Shown here in pieces: positions 8,271 to 16,831 of a stretch of DNA of 64,000 bases. Numbering within the stretch: position 1 is the stretch's first letter; the number at the start of each line of letters is the position of its first letter. The position numbers were made by a program, and so were the translations under genes. The notes under the pieces are model-generated. The model searched no databases. It worked only from the letters and a program-made list of their open reading frames with translations, and was not told the origin of the DNA. Location: NCBI GenBank assembly GCA_035384565.1, contig DAOOIT010000008.1, positions 1 to 64,000 of the forward strand. Direction: 5' to 3'. This stretch comes from Planctomycetota bacterium. Lineage in GTDB: Bacteria > Planctomycetota > PUPC01 > DSUN01.

Positions 8271-8837
8271 ATGGCGCTGACAAGAGCCTGCCCCCTGGCG
8301 CTCGCCCTGCTGGGTCTCGCGGCGCTCGAGGCCTGCCGGGCGGGCGAGACCGCCCACCCGAACAAGCCCCCGCAACGCGGCGAGGGGCCGAGGGAGAAGC
8401 CCATGGCCAAGGTGGCGAAGACAGACGACGAGTGGCGCAAGCTGCTCACGCCCGAGCAATACCACATCCTGCGCGAGAAGGGCACCGAGCGGGCCTTCAG
8501 CGGCAAGTACGACAAGTTCAACGGGAAAGGCGTCTACCGCTGCGCCGGCTGCGGCGCGGTGCTGTTCACCTCGGAAGCGAAGTACGATTCCGGCTGCGGC
8601 TGGCCCGCCTATTGGAAGGCAGCGGATCCGAAGGCCATCGTCGAGACCGTGGACACGAGCCACGGCATGGTGCGCACCGAGATCACCTGCGCCCGTTGCG
8701 GCGGCCACCTGGGGCACGTGTTCGATGACGGCCCCCGGCCCACCGGCCTGCGCTACTGCGTGAACTCGGCGGCGCTGGAGTTCGAGGCGGAGAAGCCCAA
8801 GGCGGCCGCTAAGCCCGAAGCCGCACCAGAGCCTTGA
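8271..8837 (+). CDS. msrB: Exported peptide-methionine (R)-S-oxide reductase
   Basis: Repairs oxidised methionine (R-sulfoxide form), here probably in the cell envelope. 188 residues from the ATG at 8271, chosen because AAGGAG lies 9 bases before it; an ATG at 8262 abuts the site too closely. The leader LALLGLAALEAC ends in a lipobox-like LEAC, predicting a lipoprotein. The MsrB domain has both zinc Cys pairs (CAGC and CARC), GGHLGHVF and the catalytic Cys in RYCVNS. A short Ala/Lys/Pro tail follows. The 3' end overlaps the convergent dehydrogenase by 29 bases. Confidence 0.93.
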   Translation: MALTRACPLALALLGLAALEACRAGETAHPNKPPQRGEGPREKPMAKVAKTDDEWRKLLTPEQYHILREKGTERAFSGKYDKFNGKGVYRCAGCGAVLFTSEAKYDSGCGWPAYWKAADPKAIVETVDTSHGMVRTEITCARCGGHLGHVFDDGPRPTGLRYCVNSAALEFEAEKPKAAAKPEAAPEP

Positions 8838-9876
8838 CCACCCGCCGCTGCCGCACGGCCTCGAACGCCTCGCCAATGTCGCCGAGGGCGAACGGGTGCT
8901 CGAGGTCGAGCCACACCGAAGCGTCGAGCCTGCCCGCCTGGAACAGAGCAGCCACCTGGTCGTGAGTCTCGGCCTCGTCGTAGCCGCCGTTGAAGAAGGT
9001 GAACGTGCCGCGCGACCGCCCGGGGTCGAGCGTGCACCTGCCGTAGTCGTCAATGCCGTAGATGCCGATCGTGCCGCCGGGCCGCAGCAGCGACAGGCCG
9101 AGGTCGGCCAGCCCCACCTTGCCCACGGCGTCAATCACGAGGTCGAAGCCGTCGGGGCATAGATTCAGCGCCGCCTTCCGCACGTCGCCGGCCTTGTAGC
9201 TCAGGAAGGCCGTGGCCCCCGCTCTCAGGGCGATGGCCTGGCGCACAGGCGAGCCGATCATCACGCGCACGGGGCATCCGGCGTTCCGCGCGTGGGCGAT
9301 GTAGGCCAAGGCGTTGCCGCCCGAGCCGATCACCAGCAAGCTCCCTGTGGGCGGGGCCTCTGTGCCCCGCGATTCACGGGACGGGGACGTGCCGCCCACA
9401 ATGCCCATGCGGTTGGCGTAGCTGAGCGTTTCGCGCCAGGTGATGAACATCGTGGCCGCGGCGGGGTCGGTGCCGGGCGGCAGCACGCGCTGCATGCGAC
9501 AGCCGCCCCAGACCGAAGGCGGCGCCCCGTCCTCCTGCGCGGCGCGGAAGTCGGTGGCGATGCCAAACTCGGCGAAGCCTCCCCAGGTGACGCTGGCCCC
9601 GCCGACCGGCGTGGTGCCCACGCGGGGAATCAGGTCGCCTGGCTTCAGGTGCCGCACCTTCGGCCCGAGCTTCACCACCCGCCCCACGCTCTCGTGGCCG
9701 AGCACCGTGGGATAGGGCGAGATCCAGGGGAAGTTGCCCTCGATGATATGCGAGTCGGTGCCCGAGCAGGTGGCGCCGTAGAGCAGTTCGCAGAGCGCCT
9801 GGTAGTCGCCCGGCGCCGGCTCGGGGATGTCGCGCACGGCCAGGCGATTGGGGCCTTCGACAAGGGCGGCTTTCAT
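8809..9876 (-). CDS. Zinc-type alcohol dehydrogenase (MDR family)
   Basis: Medium-chain dehydrogenase/reductase, 355 residues. Catalytic zinc ligands are C37 and H61-E62 (CSGTDSHIIEG, VLGHESVG), and the Rossmann motif is VIGSGGNALAY. The structural-zinc lobe with four cysteines is absent. It resembles sorbitol/threonine-dehydrogenase-like enzymes; the substrate is unknown. Odd: between the catalytic and nucleotide-binding domains lies a stretch of about 18 residues containing TSPSRESRGTEAPPT, encoded by a palindromic DNA element (9346-9400), which looks like an in-frame insertion. AGGAG precedes the ATG. Confidence 0.88.
   Translation of the reverse strand: MKAALVEGPNRLAVRDIPEPAPGDYQALCELLYGATCSGTDSHIIEGNFPWISPYPTVLGHESVGRVVKLGPKVRHLKPGDLIPRVGTTPVGGASVTWGGFAEFGIATDFRAAQEDGAPPSVWGGCRMQRVLPPGTDPAAATMFITWRETLSYANRMGIVGGTSPSRESRGTEAPPTGSLLVIGSGGNALAYIAHARNAGCPVRVMIGSPVRQAIALRAGATAFLSYKAGDVRKAALNLCPDGFDLVIDAVGKVGLADLGLSLLRPGGTIGIYGIDDYGRCTLDPGRSRGTFTFFNGGYDEAETHDQVAALFQAGRLDASVWLDLEHPFALGDIGEAFEAVRQRRVVKALVRLRA
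9346..9400. repeat. Palindromic element inserted in frame in the dehydrogenase gene
   Basis: Arms TGTGGGCGG (9346-9354) and CCGCCCACA (9392-9400) are perfect inverted repeats; an inner GCGGGGC/GCCCCGC hairpin lies at 9351-9370. The length of about 54-55 bp keeps the host frame open and adds a low-complexity linker that homologous dehydrogenases would not be expected to have. Confidence 0.6.
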
Positions 9877-9928
9877 GGGTTTCTCCTGCGACGGACCAGC
9901 GACGCCAGGCGCGGAGCAGGGCGGACAA

Positions 9929-10011
9929 CATGGACACTATGAACAATATGGACGCGTCGTGGGAGAGGCTTGCCTGTGCTCCTCGAGTCCATTGCGTCCA
10001 TCGTGTCCATG
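9929..10011. repeat. Imperfect 25-bp inverted repeat between two genes
   Basis: 9929-9953 and 9987-10011 match as reverse complements at 20 of 25 positions. Both arms are made of TGGAC/GTCCA units. No gene lies between the dehydrogenase start and the aldo-keto reductase stop; this palindrome fills most of the gap. Confidence 0.55.
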
Positions 10012-10028
10012 CTTTCGGCCTCGCGCGC

Positions 10029-11033
10029 CTACAGCGGCCCGGGGCCCTTGTAGCCCTTCCAGCCGAAGCACAGGGTGGGCCGCTCCTCGCAGGGGCGGAA
10101 GGGCACCATGGCCGCGATGGCGTCGAGTCGCTTCAGCACGTCGGCCGGCAGCGGCCCCTTGGCGGCATAGGCCACGTTCTGCTCGACCTCGGCCTGCGAG
10201 CGGGCGCCCATGAGGGTGCACGAGATGTCGGGGTTCGAGAGCACGAAGCGAATCGCGCACTCGACCAGGGGCAGGCCGGTCTCGTCCAGCAGCGCGTAGA
10301 GGGCCTTGAGCTGGTTGCGGCGCGGCAGGCTGAGCCACGGCGCGCCGCCGTTCACCTCGTCGTCGAAGCGGCGGGCGAGGGCGCCCTGCTGGAGCGGGGA
10401 GCCGATGACCACGCCCATGCGATTGGCCTTGGCCGCGGGCAGCACCTCGTGCTCGGCCTCGCGCCAGAGCAGGCTGTAGTTGAAGGCCGTGAGCACGACG
10501 TCGAACCGCCCCGTGGCGGCCAGGCAGGCGAGCTGCCGGGTCGTCGTGCCGCCGATGCCGGTGAAGCGGACGACGCCTTCGGCCTTCAGTTCGTCGAGGA
10601 GGTCGAGCACGGGGCCTTCCACGGGCGCGCCCGCCTCCCACATCGGCGAGCGGGTCCACCAGTCGTACTGGCCGGGCCGGTCGGGCTCGTGGACGAAGAG
10701 GATGTCAATGCGCCCGCGGCCGAGCAGGCGCAGGCTCTCCTCGACCGATTGGCGGAGGCACGCCTTGTCCTGCGGCTTGAACGGCTGGGGGCGGCCGCCG
10801 AGCTTGGTCGAGACGATCAGGGGCGCCTTCACATCGGCCAGGATGCGCCCGAGCACCTCTTCGCTGTTGCCGTAGGTCGGCGCCGTGTCCACGTAGTTCA
10901 CGCCCAGCTCGAAGGCCCGGAGCGCCGCGGCGCGCGACTGCTCGAACTCGCCCCCGAACTTCGAGAGGAACAGCCCGCCGAGCGACAGTTCGGTCACGCT
11001 CAGCCCCGTGCGGCCCAGCACCCTGGTCTTCAT
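10029..11033 (-). CDS. Aldo/keto reductase
   Basis: NADPH-dependent reductase of carbonyl compounds or sugars with a TIM-barrel fold, 334 residues from the ATG at 11033. The complete catalytic tetrad is visible: D49, Y54 (VDTAPTYGNSEE), K77 (STKLGG) and H115 (LFVHEPD). The phosphate-binding region near the C-terminus (CTLMGARSQAEVEQN) matches the coenzyme site. The frame is open 36 codons further upstream, but AGGGAG stands 7 bases before this ATG and the TIM-barrel start (MKTRVLGRTGLSVTELSLGG) begins here. A promoter precedes it. Confidence 0.93.
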   Translation of the reverse strand: MKTRVLGRTGLSVTELSLGGLFLSKFGGEFEQSRAAALRAFELGVNYVDTAPTYGNSEEVLGRILADVKAPLIVSTKLGGRPQPFKPQDKACLRQSVEESLRLLGRGRIDILFVHEPDRPGQYDWWTRSPMWEAGAPVEGPVLDLLDELKAEGVVRFTGIGGTTTRQLACLAATGRFDVVLTAFNYSLLWREAEHEVLPAAKANRMGVVIGSPLQQGALARRFDDEVNGGAPWLSLPRRNQLKALYALLDETGLPLVECAIRFVLSNPDISCTLMGARSQAEVEQNVAYAAKGPLPADVLKRLDAIAAMVPFRPCEERPTLCFGWKGYKGPGPL

Positions 11034-11076
11034 TGGCGTCTCCCTGAAGAGGAGGTCGGAACACGTTGTCGGGGAG

Positions 11077-11105
11077 AGATTACGCACTCCCACGTTGCCT
11101 GTCAA
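11077..11105 (-). promoter_or_regulatory. Promoter of the aldo/keto reductase gene
   Basis: Minus strand TTGACA (11105-11100), 17-base spacer, TAATCT (11082-11077). Confidence 0.6.
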
Positions 11106-11112
11106 CCGCCGA

Positions 11113-11141
11113 TTGCATTGGCGCGCCGCTTGTGCTAGCAT
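11113..11141 (+). promoter_or_regulatory. Promoter of the AsmA-like gene
   Basis: TTGCAT at 11113-11118, 17-base spacer, TAGCAT at 11136-11141; back to back with the divergent aldo/keto reductase promoter. Confidence 0.45.
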
Positions 11142-11209
11142 TGCGCGGCGATGGCGCGAGATTCAGCGGCGTTCTGGCAGTGTCGTGCCCTTTGGTCAGG
11201 AGAGGCCGG

Positions 11210-12130
11210 ATGAAACTGAAGAAGTGGCTGGTGCGTGGCGCGGTGGGCGTGGTGGTGCTGCTTGTCGCCGTCGTAGTCGCCATCTGGCTCTGGGGCGACG
11301 CGGCCGCGCGCAAGGGCGTGGAGATTGGCGGCACCTCGGCCCTGGGCGTGGAGACCACCCTCAAGTCGGCCTCGATCGGCTGGCTCAGCGGCACCGTAGG
11401 CATCCGCGGCCTGAAGATCGCCAATCCCCAGGGCTACCAGACCGACCGCCTGATGGCCCTCGGCGGCGGCAAGGTGGCCTGCGACATCGGGTCGCTGCTC
11501 AGCGACGAGGTGGTGGTGCGCGAGATCCTCATCGAGGAGCCCGAACTCACCATCGAGCTGAAGCCCGGCCTCCCGCCCAAGAGCAACCTCGGCGACCTGC
11601 TCGCCTCGATGAAGTCCGACGAGCCGGCCCCGGCCAAGAAGGAAGAGCCCAAGGCCGACAAAGGCGAGGGCAAGCGCTTCCGCGTAGACCTCATTCGCGT
11701 GACGAAGACCAAGGTGCGCTTCCACCTGCTCATGGGCAAGACGGCCGACCTCGTGCTGCCCGACATCGAGCTCAAGGAGGTGCGGAACAGCGACGGCACG
11801 CTGCCGCGGCTGGTGGACATCTTCCGCCAGGTGCTGGTGGGCATGAGCACGTCGGCCTTCCAGAACGCCCACGGCATCGTGCCCGACGACCTGCTGAAGA
11901 GCTTCGGCGACCCGCTGGCCTCGGCCCAGAAGCTCATCGGCGGCAGCGTGAAGTTCGCGGGAGAGGCTGCCGGCCAGGCCGTCAAGAGCGCCAGCGCGGC
12001 GGCGGAAGCGGCCACGAAGTCGGTGACTGGGGCCGCCGAGGGCGCCACCAAGGCCGTCGGCGAGGTGGGCAAAGGCGTCGGCGGCGCGCTCGAAGGCATC
12101 CTGGGCAAGAAGAAAAAGAAGACCCCGTGA
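11210..12130 (+). CDS. AsmA-like membrane-anchored periplasmic protein
   Basis: 306 residues from the ATG at 11210 (AGGAGAGG ahead). One N-terminal membrane helix (about 9-30) is followed by a beta-rich region with GIRGLKIANPQGYQTDRLMALG and VVVREILIEEPELTIEL, characteristic of AsmA/DUF748-type proteins, whose larger relatives act in envelope assembly or lipid transfer. A linker rich in Lys/Glu/Pro precedes a second beta region. The last 60 residues are Ala/Gly/Lys-rich with 11-residue-like periodicity (KSASAAAEAATKSVTGAAEG), resembling amphipathic apolipoprotein or LEA-type helices. The molecular role is not determined. Confidence 0.72.
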   Translation: MKLKKWLVRGAVGVVVLLVAVVVAIWLWGDAAARKGVEIGGTSALGVETTLKSASIGWLSGTVGIRGLKIANPQGYQTDRLMALGGGKVACDIGSLLSDEVVVREILIEEPELTIELKPGLPPKSNLGDLLASMKSDEPAPAKKEEPKADKGEGKRFRVDLIRVTKTKVRFHLLMGKTADLVLPDIELKEVRNSDGTLPRLVDIFRQVLVGMSTSAFQNAHGIVPDDLLKSFGDPLASAQKLIGGSVKFAGEAAGQAVKSASAAAEAATKSVTGAAEGATKAVGEVGKGVGGALEGILGKKKKKTP

Positions 12131-12165
12131 CCCGCGGCACTGCGCCGCGTCCTCTGCCGTTCCCC

Positions 12166-12193
12166 CAGGGGCAGGCCCTCGCGCCTGCCCCTG
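12166..12193 (+). terminator. Possible terminator after the AsmA-like gene
   Basis: A 10-bp GC-rich stem (12166-12175 with 12184-12193) and 8-base loop is followed by CTGTTTG, only a weak T run. Confidence 0.4.
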
Positions 12194-12197
12194 CTGT

Positions 12198-12227
12198 TTG
12201 AACTCCCCTGCCCTTCCATAGTATTAT
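12198..12227 (+). promoter_or_regulatory. Promoter of the first ThuA-like gene
   Basis: TTGAAC at 12198-12203, 18-base spacer, TATTAT at 12222-12227. Confidence 0.5.
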
Positions 12228-12290
12228 GATCACCGTGTGACGGCTTCTTCGGACAGGCCTAGACCCCCTTCGTTCCAAAGGAGATGCGCG

Positions 12291-13955
12291 GTGAAGAGAA
12301 TGGCGGCGGCTCTGGCGCTGGCGGGGCTCGCGGCTGCCTCGGCGGCCGATGCGGCGGCCAAGAAGGTGCTCATCTTCGGCAACGCGATGGGCTTCCGCCA
12401 CGACAGCGCCATCAAGGAAGGCGGCCCCATCCTCGAACAGATCGCCAAGGGCCTCGGCTACGAACCCGTCGTGACCGAGGACCCCGCCGTCCTCAACCCC
12501 GAAGCGATCAAGCAGTGGAACCTCCTCCTCTTCAACAACACCACTGGCGACCCCACCGCCGAACGGAAGCTCGTGCGCGAGGAGGTGGGCAAGGAGGGCA
12601 AGAAGAAGCCCGTCTACCAGACCATCCCGCACCCCGAGCGCCGCAAGGCCCTCATCGAGCGAGTCAGGGACGGGGCCGGGTGGATCGGCTTCCACGGAGC
12701 CGGCGACTCGCTCTACGACTCTCCAGAGTACAACGAGATGGTCAACGGCTGGTTCGCCGGCCACCCCTGGAGCGGGAAGGTCCGGGTCACCATCGAGGAG
12801 CCAGACCATCCGCTGATGAAGCCCTTCGGCAAGGGGCCGTGGGAGGTCTCCGACGAAATCTACCAGTTCCGCAACTACGACCGCTCCCGCGCCCGCATCC
12901 TGATGAGCATCTACCGCCCGAGCGTCGAAGCCTATCGCGGCAACCGCAAGGACCGCGACTACGCGACCTGCTGGATCAGCCGCTTCGGCAAGGGCCGCGT
13001 GATGTACCAGGCCCACGGCCACGCGGGCAACGTCTTCAAGATGCCCGAGTTCCAGGAGCACCTGAAGCTCGCCATGCAATGGGCCATTGGCGACCTCGAG
13101 GTGCCGGTCGAGCCCAGCAAGGTGGAGGACCCCAAGGTCGTGGCGGCGAGGGCCGTCGAGCGGCTCAAGGCGGCCAAGACCGATGAGGAGCGGATTGACG
13201 CCCTCGACCTTGCCGCCGCGGCCCCCAGCCAAGAGGCGCTGCCGCTGGCCCTCGCCCTCCTGGAGCCGCAGGGCAAGGTGGCCGAGTTTGCCGCCGACAC
13301 GGTTCAGGCCAACGCCGCCGCGCTCCCCGACCTGCCCAAGGACCAGAAGGTCGAGGCCCTCCGCAAGGCCCTCGACGCCTGCGGGAACAAGCGGGACCTC
13401 CGCAAGGCCATCAAGGCGCAACTCACGCAGCTCGGCGTGGCCGACCTGCCCCTCTACGCGCCGCCGGGCTTCGTCACCCACTGGTTCGTCGCCGGCCCGC
13501 TGCCCAACAAGGACAGCGAGCTCCTGGCCAAGGCGTATCCGCCCGAGAGCGGCGTGGACATCGAGAAAGGCTTCGAGGCCGATGGCAAGCCCATCGCCTG
13601 GAAACGAGTCACCTGCGACGACGACGGCATCGTGAAGCTGCGCGACCTGGTCTCGAAGGCCGACGCCGTGGGCGGCTACGCCTATGCGGAGATCACCGTC
13701 GAGAAGGACACGCCCGTGCAGGTTCTCCTCGGCGCCCGCGAGCACTTCACCGCCTGGCTCAACGGCGAGAAGCTCGGCGAGCAGATCGGCACCAAGGGTC
13801 TGCGGCCCGGCGAGTTCAAGTACAAGGCCGTCCTCAAGCCGGGCGCCAACAAGCTCCTCGTCAAGGTGAGCCAGACCAAGGGCGACTGGGGCCTTGCCGC
13901 CCAGATCGTGGGGCCGAAGAACGAGAAGATCGCGTTCGCGGTGAGGGAGAAGTAG
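12291..13955 (+). CDS. Exported ThuA-like protein with C-terminal beta-sandwich module
   Basis: 554 residues from a GTG at 12291 with AAAGGAG 7 bases before it. A signal peptide (MAAALALAGLAAASAADA) is followed by a ThuA-like (trehalose-utilisation, glutamine-amidotransferase fold) domain to about residue 265: VLIFGNAMGFRH, GWIGFHGAGDSLYD, WFAGHPWSGKV, DEIYQFRNY, QAHGHAGNVF. A helical linker follows, then a C-terminal module (about 400-550) with FTAWLNGEKLG and PGANKLLVKVSQ that recurs in other proteins of this window. The ThuA substrate is probably a glycan or glycoside but is not readable. A paralogue follows immediately. Confidence 0.85.
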   Translation: MKRMAAALALAGLAAASAADAAAKKVLIFGNAMGFRHDSAIKEGGPILEQIAKGLGYEPVVTEDPAVLNPEAIKQWNLLLFNNTTGDPTAERKLVREEVGKEGKKKPVYQTIPHPERRKALIERVRDGAGWIGFHGAGDSLYDSPEYNEMVNGWFAGHPWSGKVRVTIEEPDHPLMKPFGKGPWEVSDEIYQFRNYDRSRARILMSIYRPSVEAYRGNRKDRDYATCWISRFGKGRVMYQAHGHAGNVFKMPEFQEHLKLAMQWAIGDLEVPVEPSKVEDPKVVAARAVERLKAAKTDEERIDALDLAAAAPSQEALPLALALLEPQGKVAEFAADTVQANAAALPDLPKDQKVEALRKALDACGNKRDLRKAIKAQLTQLGVADLPLYAPPGFVTHWFVAGPLPNKDSELLAKAYPPESGVDIEKGFEADGKPIAWKRVTCDDDGIVKLRDLVSKADAVGGYAYAEITVEKDTPVQVLLGAREHFTAWLNGEKLGEQIGTKGLRPGEFKYKAVLKPGANKLLVKVSQTKGDWGLAAQIVGPKNEKIAFAVREK

Positions 13956-14154
13956 CACGCTCAGATGTGGGCGTCAACCTCTGGAGTGCGGCGCGAAGCG
14001 CCGCTTTGGGTCCGCCCCGGCGCGACCCAAGGAAACGGGGTAAGCCCGCGAGGCCGCGCGCTGGCACATCCTAAGCGGCGCTTCGCGCCGCACTCCGGAC
14101 GGCTAGCGCACTCAACCAACGCAGTAGTCCGATCGCAGAGGAAGGAGCATTGCC
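13956..14154. other. Intergenic region between the ThuA-like paralogues
   Basis: About 200 bases without a gene. It is dominated by a paired palindrome (13981-14006 and 14073-14098). No promoter is obvious; the second gene has its own AAGGAG site. Confidence 0.6.
13981..14098. repeat. Paired palindromic repeat (BIME-like)
   Basis: Arms 13984-14006 and 14073-14095 are perfect 23-bp inverted repeats, extendable to 26 bp with one mismatch. Each arm is itself a hairpin, GCGGCGC-GAA-GCGCCGC. Two hairpins in opposite orientation around about 66 bp is the layout of bacterial interspersed mosaic elements. Confidence 0.75.
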
Positions 14155-15753
14155 GTGAAGCGAATGGCCGCCACCTGTGTTCTTGCGGGAGTCCTCCTGG
14201 GCATCGCGGCGCCCCGTGCCGCCGCCGAGAAGAAGAACGTCCTTCTCTTCGGCCTCACGAAAGGCTTCCGGCACGGGGATGCCATTGACAAGGGCAGCCC
14301 GATCATGAAGACCATCGCCGAAAGCCTCGGCTACAACGCTGTCGTGAGCGAGGACGTCACACTCCTCAGCCCCGAGAACATCAGGAAGTGGAACCTGATC
14401 GTCTTCAACAACACCACCGGCACGCTGTTCAAGGAGCCCGAGTGGCAGAAGGCGTTCATGGACCACATCAAGGCCGGGGCCGGCTTCATGGGCTTCCACT
14501 CCTCGACCGACTGCTTCTACGACTGGCCCGAGTATGGCCAGATGCTCAACGGCTGGTTCGCCGGCCACCCCTGGAGCCAGAAGGTCCGCACGAAGATCGA
14601 GGACCCCGACCACCCGCTGATGAAGCCCTTCGGCAAAGGCCCCTTCGAGATAGCCGACGAAATCTACCAGTTCCGAAACTACAAGCGCTCCGACGTCCGC
14701 ATCCTGATGAGCATAGATAACTCGAGCGTGGACGTGACCCGCGGCGGCCGCAAGGACCGCGACTACGCGATCTGCTGGATTCGCCCCTGGGGCAAGGGCC
14801 GCGTCTTCTACAACGCCCACGGCCACGGCGCCAACGTGTTCGAGGACAAGACGTTCCAAGAGCACATCAAGCTCGCCATGCAGTGGGCCATCGGCGACCT
14901 GGACGTGGACACGACACCGAGCAAGGAGCTGGACACCGCGGCGCTGGCCGCCAAGGCCGTCGCTGCGCTCAAGGCCGCCAAGAGCGACGACGAGCGCATC
15001 GAAGCCCTGGGCATCCTCTCCTGGTGCCCCCACAAAGAGGCCCTCGACCTGGCCGTCGCCCAGTTCGACGTCAACCAGAAGGTCGCCGCCGCCGCGGCCG
15101 CCGCCGTTCAGGGCATCCTCGCCGAGCCGAGCGAGGTGTCGAAGGACCGGCAGATCGAAGTCCTCAAGAAGGCCCTCGCCCTCACCGACAGCCGCGACGT
15201 GCGCAAAGCCGTCCGCGCCCAGCTCGGCAAGCTCGGCGTCACAGACCTCCCTGTCAGCGTCCCGCCCGGATTCGTCGCCCGCTGGGCAGTCGCCGGCCCC
15301 ATCCCGAACCCCAGGAACGAGCTCTTCGACAAGGGCGCGCCGCCTGAGACTGAGGTGAACCTGGACAAGGGCTTCGCCTTCGACGGCAAGGACTACGCCT
15401 GGAAGAAGGCCCTGAGCGACGACGACGGCATCGTGAACCTCAACCAGGCCCTGGGCAACGGCAATCAGTGCATCGGCTACATGTACGCCGAGGTCACGGT
15501 CGCGAAGGAGACCGAGGCCGAGCTGAGGCTTGGCAGCGACGACGGCTTCGTCCTCTGGCTCAACGGCACCCGCCTCGGCGGCGTGAACACCAGCCGCGCC
15601 TGCCAGCCAGGCTCGGACAAGTTCAAGGCCACCCTCAAGGCCGGCGCCAACAAGGTGCTGATGAAGGTGATCCAGGGCGGCGGCGATTGGAGCGGCTGCC
15701 TCCAGATCGTCGGTCCCAAGGGCGAGGCGGTGGCCTTCACAGTTGCGAAGTAA
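14155..15753 (+). CDS. Exported ThuA-like protein, second tandem copy
   Basis: 532 residues, GTG start with GAGGAAGGAG ahead. Signal peptide (VLAGVLLGIAAPRAAA), ThuA-like domain to about residue 245 (FGLTKGFRHGD, GFMGFHSSTDCFYDW, WFAGHPWSQKV, YNAHGHGANVF), helical linker, and a C-terminal module with GSDDGFVLWLNGTRLGG and AGANKVLMKVIQGGGDW. It shares layout and many blocks with the gene before it but lacks a 25-residue insert that the first copy has after its NNTTG motif, and replaces HGAGD by HSSTD at the presumed active-site region. The two are duplicates that have since diverged. Its end overlaps the convergent tupC gene by 17 bases. Confidence 0.85.
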   Translation: MKRMAATCVLAGVLLGIAAPRAAAEKKNVLLFGLTKGFRHGDAIDKGSPIMKTIAESLGYNAVVSEDVTLLSPENIRKWNLIVFNNTTGTLFKEPEWQKAFMDHIKAGAGFMGFHSSTDCFYDWPEYGQMLNGWFAGHPWSQKVRTKIEDPDHPLMKPFGKGPFEIADEIYQFRNYKRSDVRILMSIDNSSVDVTRGGRKDRDYAICWIRPWGKGRVFYNAHGHGANVFEDKTFQEHIKLAMQWAIGDLDVDTTPSKELDTAALAAKAVAALKAAKSDDERIEALGILSWCPHKEALDLAVAQFDVNQKVAAAAAAAVQGILAEPSEVSKDRQIEVLKKALALTDSRDVRKAVRAQLGKLGVTDLPVSVPPGFVARWAVAGPIPNPRNELFDKGAPPETEVNLDKGFAFDGKDYAWKKALSDDDGIVNLNQALGNGNQCIGYMYAEVTVAKETEAELRLGSDDGFVLWLNGTRLGGVNTSRACQPGSDKFKATLKAGANKVLMKVIQGGGDWSGCLQIVGPKGEAVAFTVAK

Positions 15754-16831
15754 TGGAGGAACGACCGCCCCGACGGATCAGATGGATGGATGTGGCCTTC
15801 ACTCCTGCCCACGCCTGCGCCCCCAGCGCAAGGGATAGCTCCCGGAACGCTGAGGGGGTGACGAGCGCTCTCAATCGGAACCCGCACTCTAGCGTGAGGC
15901 CCAGCGTCCTCCCATAGGGTCGCAGATCGCTGATTGTGCCTTCGAACCAATTGCGCACGCTCCCCTCGGGCTTGTACCTGGAGACGAAGACGTCCTCAGG
16001 CCTCACGCAGACGAGGACGTCTTCCCCTGGCTCTCCGTCGCCGGGAACGAAGAAGGTCTGGCTGCCGACCGAGACGGCCAGGAGCTCGCCATCGTTGGTC
16101 GTCACCTTGCCCGCAAGGACGGTCTCGACGCCGACGAGACGCGCCACGGCGTCGGTGGCGGGCATGGAGAAGACCTCCTCCACCGCCCCCTCCTGGCAGA
16201 TGGCTCCGCCGAGCATCACCGCCAGGCGCGTGCCGAAGAACGCCGCCTCCTCGCGGTGATGGGTCACGAGCACCGTCGTCTGCCCGGTCTCCATCACGAT
16301 GCGGCGGAGCTCGAGGAGGAGTTCCTCCCGCGTAGGCGCGTCGAGGGCGGAGAAAGGCTCATCGAGGAACAGAATCTCGGGTTGGATGATGAAGGCTCGC
16401 GCCAGGTTGACCCGTTGGGCCTCGCCGCCCGAGAGCTGGTCCACCCGCCGCGAGAGGAGCGCCCCGATGGCGAACAGGGCTGCCGCCTTATCCAGCCGCC
16501 CCTTGATCTCCTCGCTGGGAAGCCCGCGCAGCCGCAGGCCATACGTGACATTGCTGAGCACGGTGCCACGGAAGAAGACCGGCTTCTGGAGGAGCAGGGC
16601 GAAGCGCCGCCGAATCGCCAGGCTGTTCCCCGCGTCCACCCGCGTCCCATCGTGCCACACCTCTCCCTGGGTCGGCATCTCGACGAGCGACAGCAGCCGC
16701 AGGAGCGTGCTCTTGCCCGAGCCGTTCGGGCCCAGCAGCACGAGCCGCTCGCCCCGGCCGACGCGGAAGAAGGGCACGCCCAGGACCCGCCGCCCCCCAT
16801 AGCGTTGCTCGATGTTCCTCACCTCCAGCAT
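15737..16831 (-). CDS. tupC: Tungstate ABC transporter ATP-binding protein
   Basis: Cytoplasmic ATPase driving tungstate import, 364 residues. Walker A GPNGSGKST, Q-loop LLLQKPVFF, signature LSGGEAQRVNLARA, Walker B ILFLDEP and switch His in LVTHH are all present. About 130 residues beyond the ATPase core (from MPATDAVARL on) form a TOBE-like regulatory or oxyanion-binding region. The ATG at 16831 lies inside the permease gene (13-base overlap), so translation is coupled. Assignment to tungstate rather than molybdate rests on the binding-protein gene of the operon. Confidence 0.88.
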   Translation of the reverse strand: MLEVRNIEQRYGGRRVLGVPFFRVGRGERLVLLGPNGSGKSTLLRLLSLVEMPTQGEVWHDGTRVDAGNSLAIRRRFALLLQKPVFFRGTVLSNVTYGLRLRGLPSEEIKGRLDKAAALFAIGALLSRRVDQLSGGEAQRVNLARAFIIQPEILFLDEPFSALDAPTREELLLELRRIVMETGQTTVLVTHHREEAAFFGTRLAVMLGGAICQEGAVEEVFSMPATDAVARLVGVETVLAGKVTTNDGELLAVSVGSQTFFVPGDGEPGEDVLVCVRPEDVFVSRYKPEGSVRNWFEGTISDLRPYGRTLGLTLECGFRLRALVTPSAFRELSLALGAQAWAGVKATSIHLIRRGGRSSITSQL

